The position numbers and the translations under genes are program-made. Under the pieces are notes generated by a model. The model searched no databases. It had not been told where the DNA came from and saw only the letters and a program-made list of their open reading frames with translations. From positions 1 to 14,346 of the forward strand of contig JAUWVE010000017.1 in NCBI GenBank assembly GCA_030617565.1: DNA of 14,346 bases. The letters run 5' to 3'. Positions 7,256-14,336 of the stretch are shown in pieces; within the stretch, counting starts at the first letter, position 1, and every line of letters starts with the position of its first letter. Source of the DNA: Gammaproteobacteria bacterium (GTDB lineage Bacteria; Pseudomonadota; Gammaproteobacteria; BMS3Bbin11).

Positions 7256-8209
7256 CTAGTTGGTTGAGTTTATGGCATCTTGCTGGATTGCAATGAAATC
7301 CTCAACCGCATTATAGCCACGGTTCACCAGGATCTGGTTGCGAACTGCTGCTTCAATCATGACAGACAAATTACGACCGGACGTAACCGGAACAGTAATT
7401 TCAGGAATCTGTATACCCAGAATACTACGATAACTTTTTTCCTGGTGCAGGCGGTCCATGGTGCTTAGTCGCTGAGGATCCATGCGCTGCAGCTTTACAA
7501 TAAGTTCAATTCGTTTTGTCACGCGCGTGGCTGCTTCACCGAACATTTCGCGAATATTGAGTATCCCCAGCCCACGTACTTCAAGAAAATGGTTGAACTT
7601 CGGGTTGCAGTAACCTTCCAGGTGTTCAGGTGAGCTGCGGCGGATAGTAATGGCATCATCTGCAACCAGGTGATGCCCCTTGGAAATTAGCTCAAGAGCC
7701 AGTTCGCTCTTGCCTACACCGCTTTCACCGGTAATTAATACCCCATGACCCATTACTGAGAGTAATACACCATGCATAGAGGATTTGGGTGAAAGGGCAC
7801 GTGCGAGATAGAACTGTAAATGATAGATCAACTCCGGCGCAGGTAGCTGGCTGACAATTAACGGCATATTGGCCTCATCTGCGATTAGTTGCAGGTTTTG
7901 AGGCACATCCATGTCGTCGCTAATAATGATCAGCGCGGTGCGGGGCTGATGAAAGATACGGGATATCGTACTGGAGCGGTGCTGTTTGTCCAGTTGATTC
8001 AGATAGTCAAGTTCTGCAGTGCCGATGATCTGTACACGGTTGGCATGGACGGTGTTCAGGTAACCGACCAGGGCCATGCCTGACCAGCGGGCATCGGGTG
8101 ATTCGAGGTTGCGTTCATTACCACTTTTTCCTGAGGCCCAGCGTAACTTCAGTCGTTCTTTGAGAGACTCAAAGACATTCCCGGCTGTTAATGCCGTGCG
8201 TGGGGTCAT
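7256..8209 (-). CDS. hprK: HPr kinase/phosphorylase
   Basis: HprK phosphorylates HPr on Ser46 with ATP and can remove the phosphate. The 317-residue protein has an N-terminal regulatory domain (1-130), conserved His146 in SSMHGVLLSVMG, the P-loop GESGVGKSELALE (161-173), HLVADD, the family signature EVRGLGILNIREMFG (210-224), and the C-terminal VPVTSGRNLSVMIEAAVRNQ. All expected catalytic segments are intact, and the substrate Ser46 is intact in the HPr encoded downstream. The ATG overlaps the ptsN stop (ATGA, 8206-8209). Absence of HprK in E. coli and presence here indicates a lineage that kept the HprK-HPr control circuit. Confidence 0.96.
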   Translation of the reverse strand: MTPRTALTAGNVFESLKERLKLRWASGKSGNERNLESPDARWSGMALVGYLNTVHANRVQIIGTAELDYLNQLDKQHRSSTISRIFHQPRTALIIISDDMDVPQNLQLIADEANMPLIVSQLPAPELIYHLQFYLARALSPKSSMHGVLLSVMGHGVLITGESGVGKSELALELISKGHHLVADDAITIRRSSPEHLEGYCNPKFNHFLEVRGLGILNIREMFGEAATRVTKRIELIVKLQRMDPQRLSTMDRLHQEKSYRSILGIQIPEITVPVTSGRNLSVMIEAAVRNQILVNRGYNAVEDFIAIQQDAINSTN

Positions 8210-8739
8210 GTCAATAGAGGTTCCTTTACAGGCATATCAAAAGTTTCTCTAATCTGGGATGGATCTGTGGCTTCCAGTAATTTCTGTCGTTTCTCATCAT
8301 TACGAAATATGCCGGCCAGGCTGGCAAGCAGATTAAGATGCTCCTCTGTCGCATCTTCAGGCACCAGGATGGCAAAGACCAAATTTACCGGCAGGTGATC
8401 CACAGCACCAAAATCCAGGCCATCCTGTAGATGAAGGAAGACCCCGACGACTTCCTCCAGCCCGGCAACACGTCCGTGGGGCAGGGCCACACCGTGGCCG
8501 ATTCCTGTGCTGCCCAGATTTTCGCGCTCAAACAGTGTGCTGAAGATCTGACCGGCATTGGTGCCCGGTATGTGTTCAGAAAACATATTCGCAATCTGTT
8601 CCAGCAGTCTTTTTTTACTGGTAGTTTGATGGTCGACGACTATCGCGCCACGATCGAGAATTTCTCCTATATGTGGGGCATCATGTTGCTTGTTTCCATG
8701 CATGGCGGGATGGTGAATGCTGGTGTGACTGGCTGGCAT
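8206..8739 (-). CDS. ptsN: Nitrogen-regulatory PTS EIIA (EIIA-Ntr)
   Basis: EIIA-Ntr is a cytoplasmic regulatory phosphoprotein of the PTS-Ntr branch; in other bacteria it affects potassium uptake, nitrogen and stress control. The 177-residue protein contains the EIIA type-2 core GSTGIGHGVALPHGR with the phospho-accepting His88, and VNLVFAILVPEDATEEHLNLLASLA. Compared with E. coli PtsN (163 residues) it has a longer His-rich N-terminus; an alternative ATG at 8703 (residue 13) would remove most of that. Neither start has a convincing ribosome binding site, but the first lies three bases after the hpf stop, so coupled translation is plausible. A HPr encoded nearby could act as its phosphate donor, since no separate NPr or PtsP is seen. 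Confidence 0.94.
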   Translation of the reverse strand: MPASHTSIHHPAMHGNKQHDAPHIGEILDRGAIVVDHQTTSKKRLLEQIANMFSEHIPGTNAGQIFSTLFERENLGSTGIGHGVALPHGRVAGLEEVVGVFLHLQDGLDFGAVDHLPVNLVFAILVPEDATEEHLNLLASLAGIFRNDEKRQKLLEATDPSQIRETFDMPVKEPLLT

Positions 8740-8742
8740 TAC

Positions 8743-9048
8743 TTATGCAATCGTATTTCTACGATGGTCCTTGATTTTTTCCTTGTGCTTGATGACCTGG
8801 CGGTCAAGTTTACTGGATAGCGAATCGATTGCGGCATACATATCATTATCTTCAGAATTTGCATGAATTGTTGCACCGCTGGCATTGATCGTCGCTTCGG
8901 CAATCTGGCGGGTTTTTTCCACCGACAACACGACATGCGTTGTTGTGACGTGATCAAAATGACGATGGACGCGCTCCAGTTTTTCAGTGACATAGTCATG
9001 GAGGGCATCGGTAACTTCTATGTGCTGACCAGTAATGTTTAATTGCAT
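8743..9048 (-). CDS. hpf: Ribosome hibernation promoting factor (short HPF/YhbH)
   Basis: HPF binds the 30S subunit and promotes inactive 100S ribosome dimers during stress or stationary phase. From the ATG at 9048 the 101-residue protein begins MQLNITGQHIEVTDAL, matching E. coli Hpf from its first residue, and has the expected ISVEK-like strand, IHANSEDNDMYAAIDSL and the C-terminal basic tail KHKEKIKDHR. It lacks the extra C-terminal domain of long HPF. An upstream ATG at 9063 overlaps the rpoN stop (TGATG) and would add five residues; the ATGGAG there also supplies a GGAG nine bases before 9048. I prefer 9048 by homology. It lies directly behind rpoN, the usual position for this gene. Confidence 0.93.
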   Translation of the reverse strand: MQLNITGQHIEVTDALHDYVTEKLERVHRHFDHVTTTHVVLSVEKTRQIAEATINASGATIHANSEDNDMYAAIDSLSSKLDRQVIKHKEKIKDHRRNTIA

Positions 9049-9062
9049 AGTGAAAGACTCCA

Positions 9063-10559
9063 TCAGAGTGTTAGCGATTTACGCAGGTTGGAAGGGGGAA
9101 TACTCATTAATTCCCTGTATTTGGCGACTGTACGCCGGGCAACACACATGCCCTGCAGTGATAATAGCTCGGCAATGCGGTTGTCACTTATCGGTTTGCC
9201 GACCGGTTCATTACTTACCAGCTTTTTAATCTGGGATCGAATGGCCGTGGCCGAACAGGTTCCACCATCAGTTGTGCTGACATGGCTGGAAAAGAAATAT
9301 TTCAGTTCGAAAACACCCAAATGGGTCTGCATATACTTGTTTGTTGTGACTCGCGAAATAGTAGATTCATGTAATTCCAGCGCATCGGCGATGTCGTGTA
9401 ATACCATAGGCTTCATCGACTCATCGCCATGCTCGAAAAAGTCCTGCTGGCGCTTGATGATCTCATTGGCAACCCTCATCAGTGTATCATGCCGGTTTTG
9501 CAGGCTTTTTATATACCAGCGTGCTTCCTGCAGGTTTTCCTTAAGGTATCGATTGTCTGTACTGTTATCGCCTCGCCTTATCAGGCTCTGGTAATAGCGG
9601 TTCACCTCAAGTTTTGGCAAGGCTTCTTCATTTAATCGGGCGCACCATTTTCCATTAATCTTTTTAACCGAGACATCCGGAATGATATAGCGTGTCTCCG
9701 AGGGATTGATGATGCTGCCGGGCCGGGGATTCAGGCTTTGAATCAGTGCGATTGCGCCACTCAGAGCTGCCGGCTTGCCCTTTAATATCCGTTTAAGTTT
9801 TATCAGGTCCCGATGTGCAACCAGGTCGAGATGCTTGCCCGCGATAGTCATGGCGGTCGACCGGTAAGCTGTGTCATCAGGCAGCTGCCTTAGCTGTATC
9901 TGTAATGAATCCGCTAAATCAACAGCGGCAACACCCACAGGATCGAAATTCTGGATCTGATGCAGCATGGCCATTACTTCATCCTGCTCAATGGCGGGTT
10001 CAGCATCCAGGGATCGGGTAATATCCTCGATAGAGAGCGTAAGATAACCATCATCGTTCACTGCTTCTATAATCGTTCCGGCAATCAGCTGATCGCGTTC
10101 CGACAGGGAAAGCATGCGCATCTGCCATTCGAGGTGGTCATGCAGAGTGGTTGGTGATGAATTCCGGCTCTCCAGTTCCATGCCGCTCCAGTCATTTTCC
10201 CGGTTGTTACTGCTTGTGCTGCGCGGAATATAACTTTCATCGTCCCAGGTGTAGTCTTCTTTCAGCTCATCGCCTGCGGTTCCCTGCTCAAAAACATCAT
10301 CAGTCTCTTTGCTGGCAGTCGGTTCATCCTTGCCAGACGCCAGCTTTTCGTTGTTATAGATCTCTTCATCATCTGTGGTTTCTGGTTCGGCTGCAGCTTC
10401 ATCATTATCAGCCGTATCAAGCATAGGATTGCTGTCGAGGGCTGACTGGATTTCTGCTCTAAGATCAATAACGGATAATTGCAACAGACGAATGGCCTGT
10501 TGCAGCTGTGGTGTCATGGCCAGTTTCTGGCCAAGTTTGATTTCCAGAGTCTGCTTCAT
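9063..10559 (-). CDS. rpoN: RNA polymerase sigma-54 factor
   Basis: Sigma-54 directs RNA polymerase to -24/-12 promoters that need enhancer-binding activators. The 498-residue protein has the Gln/Leu-rich region I (TPQLQQAIRLLQLSVIDL, about 17-34), a long acidic region II (about 50-115, rich in Asp and Glu), the core-binding domain (DPVGVAAVDLADSLQIQL), a helix-turn-helix near ELHESTISRVTTNKYMQ, and the RpoN box ARRTVAKYR (474-482). The start ATG is at the canonical MKQTLEIKLGQ beginning. No clear ribosome binding site precedes it. A sigma-70-like site and a palindrome lie in the 232-base gap upstream. It heads the rpoN-hpf-ptsN-hprK-rapZ-EIIA-ptsH-ptsI run, with no gap in that run longer than 15 bases. 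Confidence 0.97.
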   Translation of the reverse strand: MKQTLEIKLGQKLAMTPQLQQAIRLLQLSVIDLRAEIQSALDSNPMLDTADNDEAAAEPETTDDEEIYNNEKLASGKDEPTASKETDDVFEQGTAGDELKEDYTWDDESYIPRSTSSNNRENDWSGMELESRNSSPTTLHDHLEWQMRMLSLSERDQLIAGTIIEAVNDDGYLTLSIEDITRSLDAEPAIEQDEVMAMLHQIQNFDPVGVAAVDLADSLQIQLRQLPDDTAYRSTAMTIAGKHLDLVAHRDLIKLKRILKGKPAALSGAIALIQSLNPRPGSIINPSETRYIIPDVSVKKINGKWCARLNEEALPKLEVNRYYQSLIRRGDNSTDNRYLKENLQEARWYIKSLQNRHDTLMRVANEIIKRQQDFFEHGDESMKPMVLHDIADALELHESTISRVTTNKYMQTHLGVFELKYFFSSHVSTTDGGTCSATAIRSQIKKLVSNEPVGKPISDNRIAELLSLQGMCVARRTVAKYRELMSIPPSNLRKSLTL

Positions 10560-10601
10560 GCTGAATTGCCGCTATTGTTCGACTTGTTACGGCTTATGTT
10601 T

Positions 10602-10617
10602 GTCATATTGATATGAC
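10602..10617. promoter_or_regulatory. Perfect palindrome in the rpoN leader (operator-like)
   Basis: GTCATAT (10602-10608), a TG centre, and ATATGAC (10611-10617) form a perfect 7+7 inverted repeat. It lies just downstream of the TATAAT at 10626-10631, about where transcription would start, and 43 bases before the rpoN ATG. A second, looser pair of the same half-site (TCATAT 10668-10673; ATATGA 10688-10693) lies upstream of the -35. This is the layout of a repressor site, but no binding protein can be named. Confidence 0.4.
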
Positions 10618-10625
10618 CCCCTGAG

Positions 10626-10657
10626 ATTATATTCTCTCTCTACCGGAGGCTTGTCAA
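10626..10657 (-). promoter_or_regulatory. Candidate sigma-70 promoter for the rpoN cluster
   Basis: On the minus strand TTGACA (10652-10657) and TATAAT (10626-10631) are both perfect consensus hexamers. The spacing is 20 bases, longer than the ideal 17; at 17 bases the -10 would be GAGAAT (four of six). The site lies in the 232-base gap (10560-10791) between lptB and rpoN. That gap holds no supported gene and no convincing terminator for lptB. Confidence 0.5.
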
Positions 10658-10791
10658 TCAGAATGATTCATATGCCCGTATGTATTTATATGATACCTGC
10701 TTTGAGAGAGTTCAATGTTACGCCAGGTTTCACGTATATCTATTGTTCCTTAAGTGTAGACGGAAAATGGAAGTAATGTATCAGGGTAGTC

Positions 10792-11517
10792 CTAAAGGCG
10801 GAAATTATGACCGAGGTAGACTTCGCGGACTTCTTTGTGCGACAGAACCTCTTCTGCACTACCGGCAGTCAGTACCTGACCGTCGCTGAGAATGTAGGCT
10901 CTGTCACAGATACCGAGCGTCTCACGCACGTTATGGTCAGTGATCAACAGGCCTATGCCCATATTCTTCAGCTGTGAAATAATTTGCTGGATATCGCCTA
11001 CCGAGATCGGGTCTATACCGGCGAACGGTTCATCAAGTAGAATAAACAAGGGCTCCAGCGCCAGTGCGCGGGCAATTTCGACACGCCGGCGTTCACCTCC
11101 GGAAAGGCTGATGCCCAGGGCGTCGCGCTTGTGCTCTATATTGAATTCCTCCAGCAAATGGTCTACACGCTCATGGCATTGGGCTTTCGTCAGTTCGGGC
11201 TGCACCTCAAGTACCGCCATGATATTTTCTTCAACTGTCAGCTTGCGAAAAACCGATGGTTCCTGCGGCAGATAGCCGATACCCAGTCGTGCGCGTTGGT
11301 GCATGGGCTTGGCAGTAATGTTGACGTCATCCAGCCAGATATCGCCTTTATCCGGGTGCACCAGTCCGACGATCATGTAAAAGCAGGTGGTCTTGCCTGC
11401 ACCGTTTGGGCCTAGCAAGCCGACAACTTCACCGGTCTCAACCTTGATGTCCACGCCATTTACAACGGTAATACCCTTGTAGCGCTTTTGCAGGCCTTTT
11501 GTTGAAAGAATACTCAT
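10792..11517 (-). CDS. lptB: LPS export ABC transporter ATP-binding protein
   Basis: LptB is the cytoplasmic ATPase that, with LptF and LptG, extracts LPS from the inner membrane and drives it across the Lpt bridge. The 241-residue protein matches E. coli LptB in length and along its whole sequence. Motifs: Walker A GPNGAGKT (36-43), Q-loop Gln85 in YLPQE, signature LSGGE (138-142), Walker B FILLDEP with Glu163, and H-loop His195 in ITDHNVRE. It ends in VYLGHNFRL, like E. coli VYLGEDFRL. It starts 34 bases after lptA; no strong ribosome binding site is visible. LptF and LptG are not in the window, as is usual since they are encoded elsewhere. Confidence 0.97.
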   Translation of the reverse strand: MSILSTKGLQKRYKGITVVNGVDIKVETGEVVGLLGPNGAGKTTCFYMIVGLVHPDKGDIWLDDVNITAKPMHQRARLGIGYLPQEPSVFRKLTVEENIMAVLEVQPELTKAQCHERVDHLLEEFNIEHKRDALGISLSGGERRRVEIARALALEPLFILLDEPFAGIDPISVGDIQQIISQLKNMGIGLLITDHNVRETLGICDRAYILSDGQVLTAGSAEEVLSHKEVREVYLGHNFRL

Positions 11518-11551
11518 TTTTAAGATGGAGTTGGCAGATATAAAACGATCA

Positions 11552-12151
11552 TTATTTTTTCATGAGTCCTGGTTGAATGACTATTCTGGTACGTCCCGAT
11601 TCTGTTTTCTTGCCCGCTGTCTTGCTGGATGAGGGCTGTTTAGTATCGCTGGCTTTCTTTTTCTTGCTTGATGCCTGTTTCTTGCTTGATGACTGTCCCT
11701 TTATTGTCATTTTGCTGGTTTTCATATTGTAATTGATGACTTTGCCTGTAATTATGTTGCTTCCCTGGGTGACTTTTGCATTTTCTGTCAGCGTGATCAG
11801 GTCCTTAGCCTGATCGAGTTTTAACTTGTGTCCTTCGCCATACACCATCTCTTTATGGCCTTCCGGCAACTGTTTAAATTTGACAGGTTTTCCATAGGCC
11901 GTGGCGGTATCAATGTCGTCACCTTTGTAGATCAGGACAATTTTGTCTGCTTTGATATTCAGGGTTCCCTGGGTAATTTCTACATTTCCTGTAAGTACCC
12001 GCTGACCAGTACGGAAATTAATGCTGGTGGTGTCTGCATCTATGGTGACGGGCGCATTTTTATCTTTGTCCAGTGCGATCGCATGGCTGCTGAATAAAAG
12101 GCCGGCAAGTCCAATGCAAAGCATGGTCTTGATTCGGGAAAAAACATTCAT
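11552..12151 (-). CDS. lptA: LPS transport periplasmic protein LptA
   Basis: LptA polymerises with LptC and LptD to form the periplasmic bridge for LPS. From the ATG at 12151 the protein has 199 residues, with a signal peptide (MNVFSRIKTMLCIGLAG..., predicted cut after Ala26 in SHAIA) and an OstA-type beta-jellyroll core (RVLTGNVEITQGTLNIKAD, GEGHKLKLDQ, NIITGKVINYN). A Ser/Lys-rich low-complexity stretch (roughly residues 150-180) separates the core from a short basic tail (RTRIVIQPGLMKK). The upstream ATG at 12166 would add MERNK, but GGAGAG lies seven bases before 12151, so that start is preferred. It follows lptC closely. Confidence 0.92.
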   Translation of the reverse strand: MNVFSRIKTMLCIGLAGLLFSSHAIALDKDKNAPVTIDADTTSINFRTGQRVLTGNVEITQGTLNIKADKIVLIYKGDDIDTATAYGKPVKFKQLPEGHKEMVYGEGHKLKLDQAKDLITLTENAKVTQGSNIITGKVINYNMKTSKMTIKGQSSSKKQASSKKKKASDTKQPSSSKTAGKKTESGRTRIVIQPGLMKK

Positions 12152-12171
12152 TTTGTTTCTCTCCATAGTAC

Positions 12172-12618
12172 TCAGGAAACAGGTTCCTTCAGCACGATAT
12201 TAAGTGTATCCGTTGTAGTCACTCCACCGCTGCCCGTGCTGTCGCGCCCACGGATGACGCGCACATTGCCGGTCAGTTTAACTTCATCCCCGTTGGCAGA
12301 TATCCATCCTGTTTCTGAATAGATATGCGTCGGAGCTCGATCAGGCTCATATTGTATAATATGTGGCTTATCAAGCAGGGATGTATCATCATCAGGAAAA
12401 TGCACCATACGCTCAGCTTCAAGCATATACTGCCGATTGCCGTCAGTGTCCATGCCGACAGCGGTAAAATTTTCAATATAGTAGTCGGGGTCGTGGTTTT
12501 CAGTAATTATCTGTTCTCCGCTTGCGGGCTCTCCCAGCAAGTCAGACTGCATCCAGGCCGTAATACCAACGAGGGCGATAACGACACTGAAAATAACAAT
12601 GCGTTCAAGCCAGTTCAT
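12172..12618 (-). CDS. lptC: LPS export protein LptC, short at the C-terminus
   Basis: LptC anchors the periplasmic Lpt bridge to the inner membrane, accepting LPS from LptB2FG and passing it to LptA. The N-terminal membrane helix (about residues 5-24, IVIFSVVIALVGITAW) is followed by the periplasmic LptC fold: YYIENFTAVGMDTDG, YMLEAERMVHFPDDD, and LTGNVRVIRG. At 148 residues it is shorter than E. coli LptC (191), and the alignment runs out around E. coli residue 146 (VTTTDTLNIVLKEPVS then stop). The missing part would be the C-terminal strands that contact LptA. Only a few bases separate its stop from lptA, so no displaced tail is visible. No clear ribosome binding site precedes the ATG; the 78 bases upstream (to kdsC) hold no supported feature. 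Confidence 0.9.
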   Translation of the reverse strand: MNWLERIVIFSVVIALVGITAWMQSDLLGEPASGEQIITENHDPDYYIENFTAVGMDTDGNRQYMLEAERMVHFPDDDTSLLDKPHIIQYEPDRAPTHIYSETGWISANGDEVKLTGNVRVIRGRDSTGSGGVTTTDTLNIVLKEPVS

Positions 12619-12696
12619 TATATTCTAACAATGCAAAGTCCATAAAATTATTCACCACGAGGAGACAGCGCTTCCTTAAGCCGGCAGCGCACATTT

Positions 12697-13275
12697 CTAA
12701 AATGATGTGGAATCTGTAGTTAAGAATTGTTCCATCACCTTGCTGTATGTGCCCTGTGCATACATGATGAGCTCACAAATATCTCTGCCAGCACCTGCTC
12801 CACCTTCATTGCGGGTCGTCCAGTGTGCATGGTGCTTAACCAGGTTGTGTCCCTGAGGCACGGTTACTGCAAGACCGACATCAAGCATAATAGGCAGGTC
12901 AACGACATCATCACCAACAAATGCGACCTCATCGGATGAAAGTTCCAGCTTTTCACAAATTTCTTTATAGGCCGGGAATTTCTCCTTGCGGCCCTGGTAT
13001 AAATGCTGAATATTAAGATCTCTGGCACGGTGGGCAACAAGACTGGATTGGCGTGCAGTGATGATGCCCACAGCAACACCGGTTTGCTGCAGCAGATTGA
13101 TACCCAGCCCATCGCGGGAATGGAAGCTTTTTCCTTCATCGCCATTGTCACTGAAATAGAGACGGCCATCAGTCAGCACCCCATCCACATCGAACAGGAC
13201 AAGTCGAATCTTCCTTGCCCGTTTGAGCACTTCGTCAGTGCTGAAGAAATCAGGTTTTAATCCTTCCGGTTTCAT
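12697..13275 (-). CDS. kdsC: 3-deoxy-D-manno-octulosonate 8-phosphate phosphatase
   Basis: KdsC removes phosphate from Kdo-8-phosphate to give Kdo, the inner-core sugar of LPS. The 192-residue protein is a HAD-family, cap-less enzyme of usual length (E. coli 188). Motif I is FDVDGVLTDG with nucleophile Asp29 and Asp31; motif II is GIITARQS; the motif III Lys lies in the YQGRKEK segment (about 93-99); motif IV is FVGDDVVDLP (Asp122, Asp123). The GLAVTVPQGH segment after it is also typical. The ATG overlaps the kdsD stop (ATGA, 13272-13275). An alternative role as a generic HAD phosphatase is unlikely given the kdsD neighbour. Confidence 0.96.
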   Translation of the reverse strand: MKPEGLKPDFFSTDEVLKRARKIRLVLFDVDGVLTDGRLYFSDNGDEGKSFHSRDGLGINLLQQTGVAVGIITARQSSLVAHRARDLNIQHLYQGRKEKFPAYKEICEKLELSSDEVAFVGDDVVDLPIMLDVGLAVTVPQGHNLVKHHAHWTTRNEGGAGAGRDICELIMYAQGTYSKVMEQFLTTDSTSF

Positions 13276-14243
13276 AATAATCCTGCGCGTAGTAAATCAT
13301 GCATATTCAGCGCCCCTACCGGGCGGTGTTCCTGGTCTACAGCAAGCATGCTGTTGATGGAGAGGTCTTGCATCATATTGACGACATCAGCTGCCAGCCT
13401 GTCTTCTGACGTGACTGTGGGGCCGCTAGTCATCACTTCGGCTACTTTCGCTGAATAAAGATCGACCCCTTTGTTAAGTGTACGGCGCAGGTCACCATCG
13501 GTAAAGATTCCCACCAGTTTGCCATCTTCATCGATGATTCCTGTCATGCCGAGGCCTTTGCTGCTCATCTCAAGCAAGGCAGCCTGAAGACTGTCATTGA
13601 TGTTTACCAGAGGTATATGGCTGCCGCTTTGCATAATGTCTTTGACATACAGTAACAGGCGCCGGCCGAGCGCGCCGCCGGGATGTGAGCGGGCAAAATC
13701 ATTAGCGGTGAAGTTGCGCGCCTTGAGCAGGGCGACGGCCAGAGCATCTCCCATAGCCAGTGCCGCAGTGGTACTGGCAGTCGGCGCAAGATTAAGTGGA
13801 CAGGCCTCCTTTTCAACTCCTACATCGAGGCAGTAGTCCGCCTGTTTGCATAACGGATTGTCTTTGCTGCCGGTCATCGAAATCAGTGGTACAGACAAAC
13901 GCCTGATCATAGGCAGGATGGCAAGGATCTCCGGCGTATTGCCAGAATTTGAGATGGCAATGACCAGATCTTCCGGTGTAATCATGCCCAGGTCACCATG
14001 ACTGGCCTCGCCCGGATGTACAAAAAATGATGGCGTGCCGGTGCTGGCCAGGGTGGCGGCAATTTTGCTGCCTATATGGCCGGATTTCCCCATTCCGACC
14101 ACCACCACGCGCCCTGTACATTCAAGGATAGAGCGGCAGGCTCCGGCAAAGTCCTCAGCCAGCCGGTCTGATAGCGCAGCGACAGCATCCGCTTCAATCT
14201 GCAGGACATTTTTGCCTTCAAGGGTTAGTTCGTCGTCAGTCAT
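13272..14243 (-). CDS. kdsD: Arabinose-5-phosphate isomerase
   Basis: KdsD converts ribulose-5-phosphate to arabinose-5-phosphate, the first step to Kdo. From the ATG at 14243 the protein has 323 residues (E. coli 328). A SIS domain (about 30-170) carries GMGKSGHIGSK with Lys53, FVHPGEASHGDLGM with His82, and KEACPLNLAPTAST with Glu146; SHPGGALGR with His187 follows. Two CBS repeats (about 200-323) end in NMHDLLRAGLL. These four positions match the conserved residues of E. coli KdsD. The frame extends upstream to a TTG at 14279, but those extra residues (MELGTWNF...) are just the translated heptamer repeat and are rejected. The ribosome binding site at 14243 is weak. It is the first gene of the kds-lpt run. 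Confidence 0.95.
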   Translation of the reverse strand: MTDDELTLEGKNVLQIEADAVAALSDRLAEDFAGACRSILECTGRVVVVGMGKSGHIGSKIAATLASTGTPSFFVHPGEASHGDLGMITPEDLVIAISNSGNTPEILAILPMIRRLSVPLISMTGSKDNPLCKQADYCLDVGVEKEACPLNLAPTASTTAALAMGDALAVALLKARNFTANDFARSHPGGALGRRLLLYVKDIMQSGSHIPLVNINDSLQAALLEMSSKGLGMTGIIDEDGKLVGIFTDGDLRRTLNKGVDLYSAKVAEVMTSGPTVTSEDRLAADVVNMMQDLSINSMLAVDQEHRPVGALNMHDLLRAGLL

Positions 14244-14258
14244 TGTTCGTAGTTTAAA

Positions 14259-14336
14259 GTTCCAAGTTCCAAGTTCCAAGTGTGAGTCAAAATCTTCGCT
14301 GCTCTGCTTTTTGGTATTAATCTGTAAGCTTGGAAC
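14259..14336. repeat. Inverted GTTCCAA heptamer arrays with 48-base spacer (element copy 2)
   Basis: The left arm has three GTTCCAA units (14259-14279, plus G14280). The right arm has one inverted unit, CTTGGAAC (14329-14336). The spacer (14281-14328) is 48 bases, the same as in the copy at 2311-2404, and shares with it a block near its right half (TTTTGGT, then ATCT and TA at matching offsets). It lies 15 bases upstream of the kdsD ATG, so it occupies the kdsD leader or promoter region. The window ends ten bases past it. Confidence 0.8.

Noticed and set aside
8431..8820. 129-codon plus-strand frame across ptsN and hpf.
   Set aside because: It is antisense to two clear genes and has no family resemblance or ribosome binding site.
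3982..12660. Shared nonamer TCACCACGA (12652-12660) and its complement (3982-3990) in two gaps.
   Set aside because: Nine bases match, with no extension; about what chance could give in a window of this size.
12667..12690. GCGCT/AGCGC inverted repeat between kdsC and lptC as a terminator.
   Set aside because: Only a 5-bp stem, no T-tract, and it lies inside an apparent operon.
14244..14279. N-terminal extension of KdsD from a TTG start.
   Set aside because: The extra residues are translated heptamer repeat; the ATG at 14243 matches the usual KdsD start and length.
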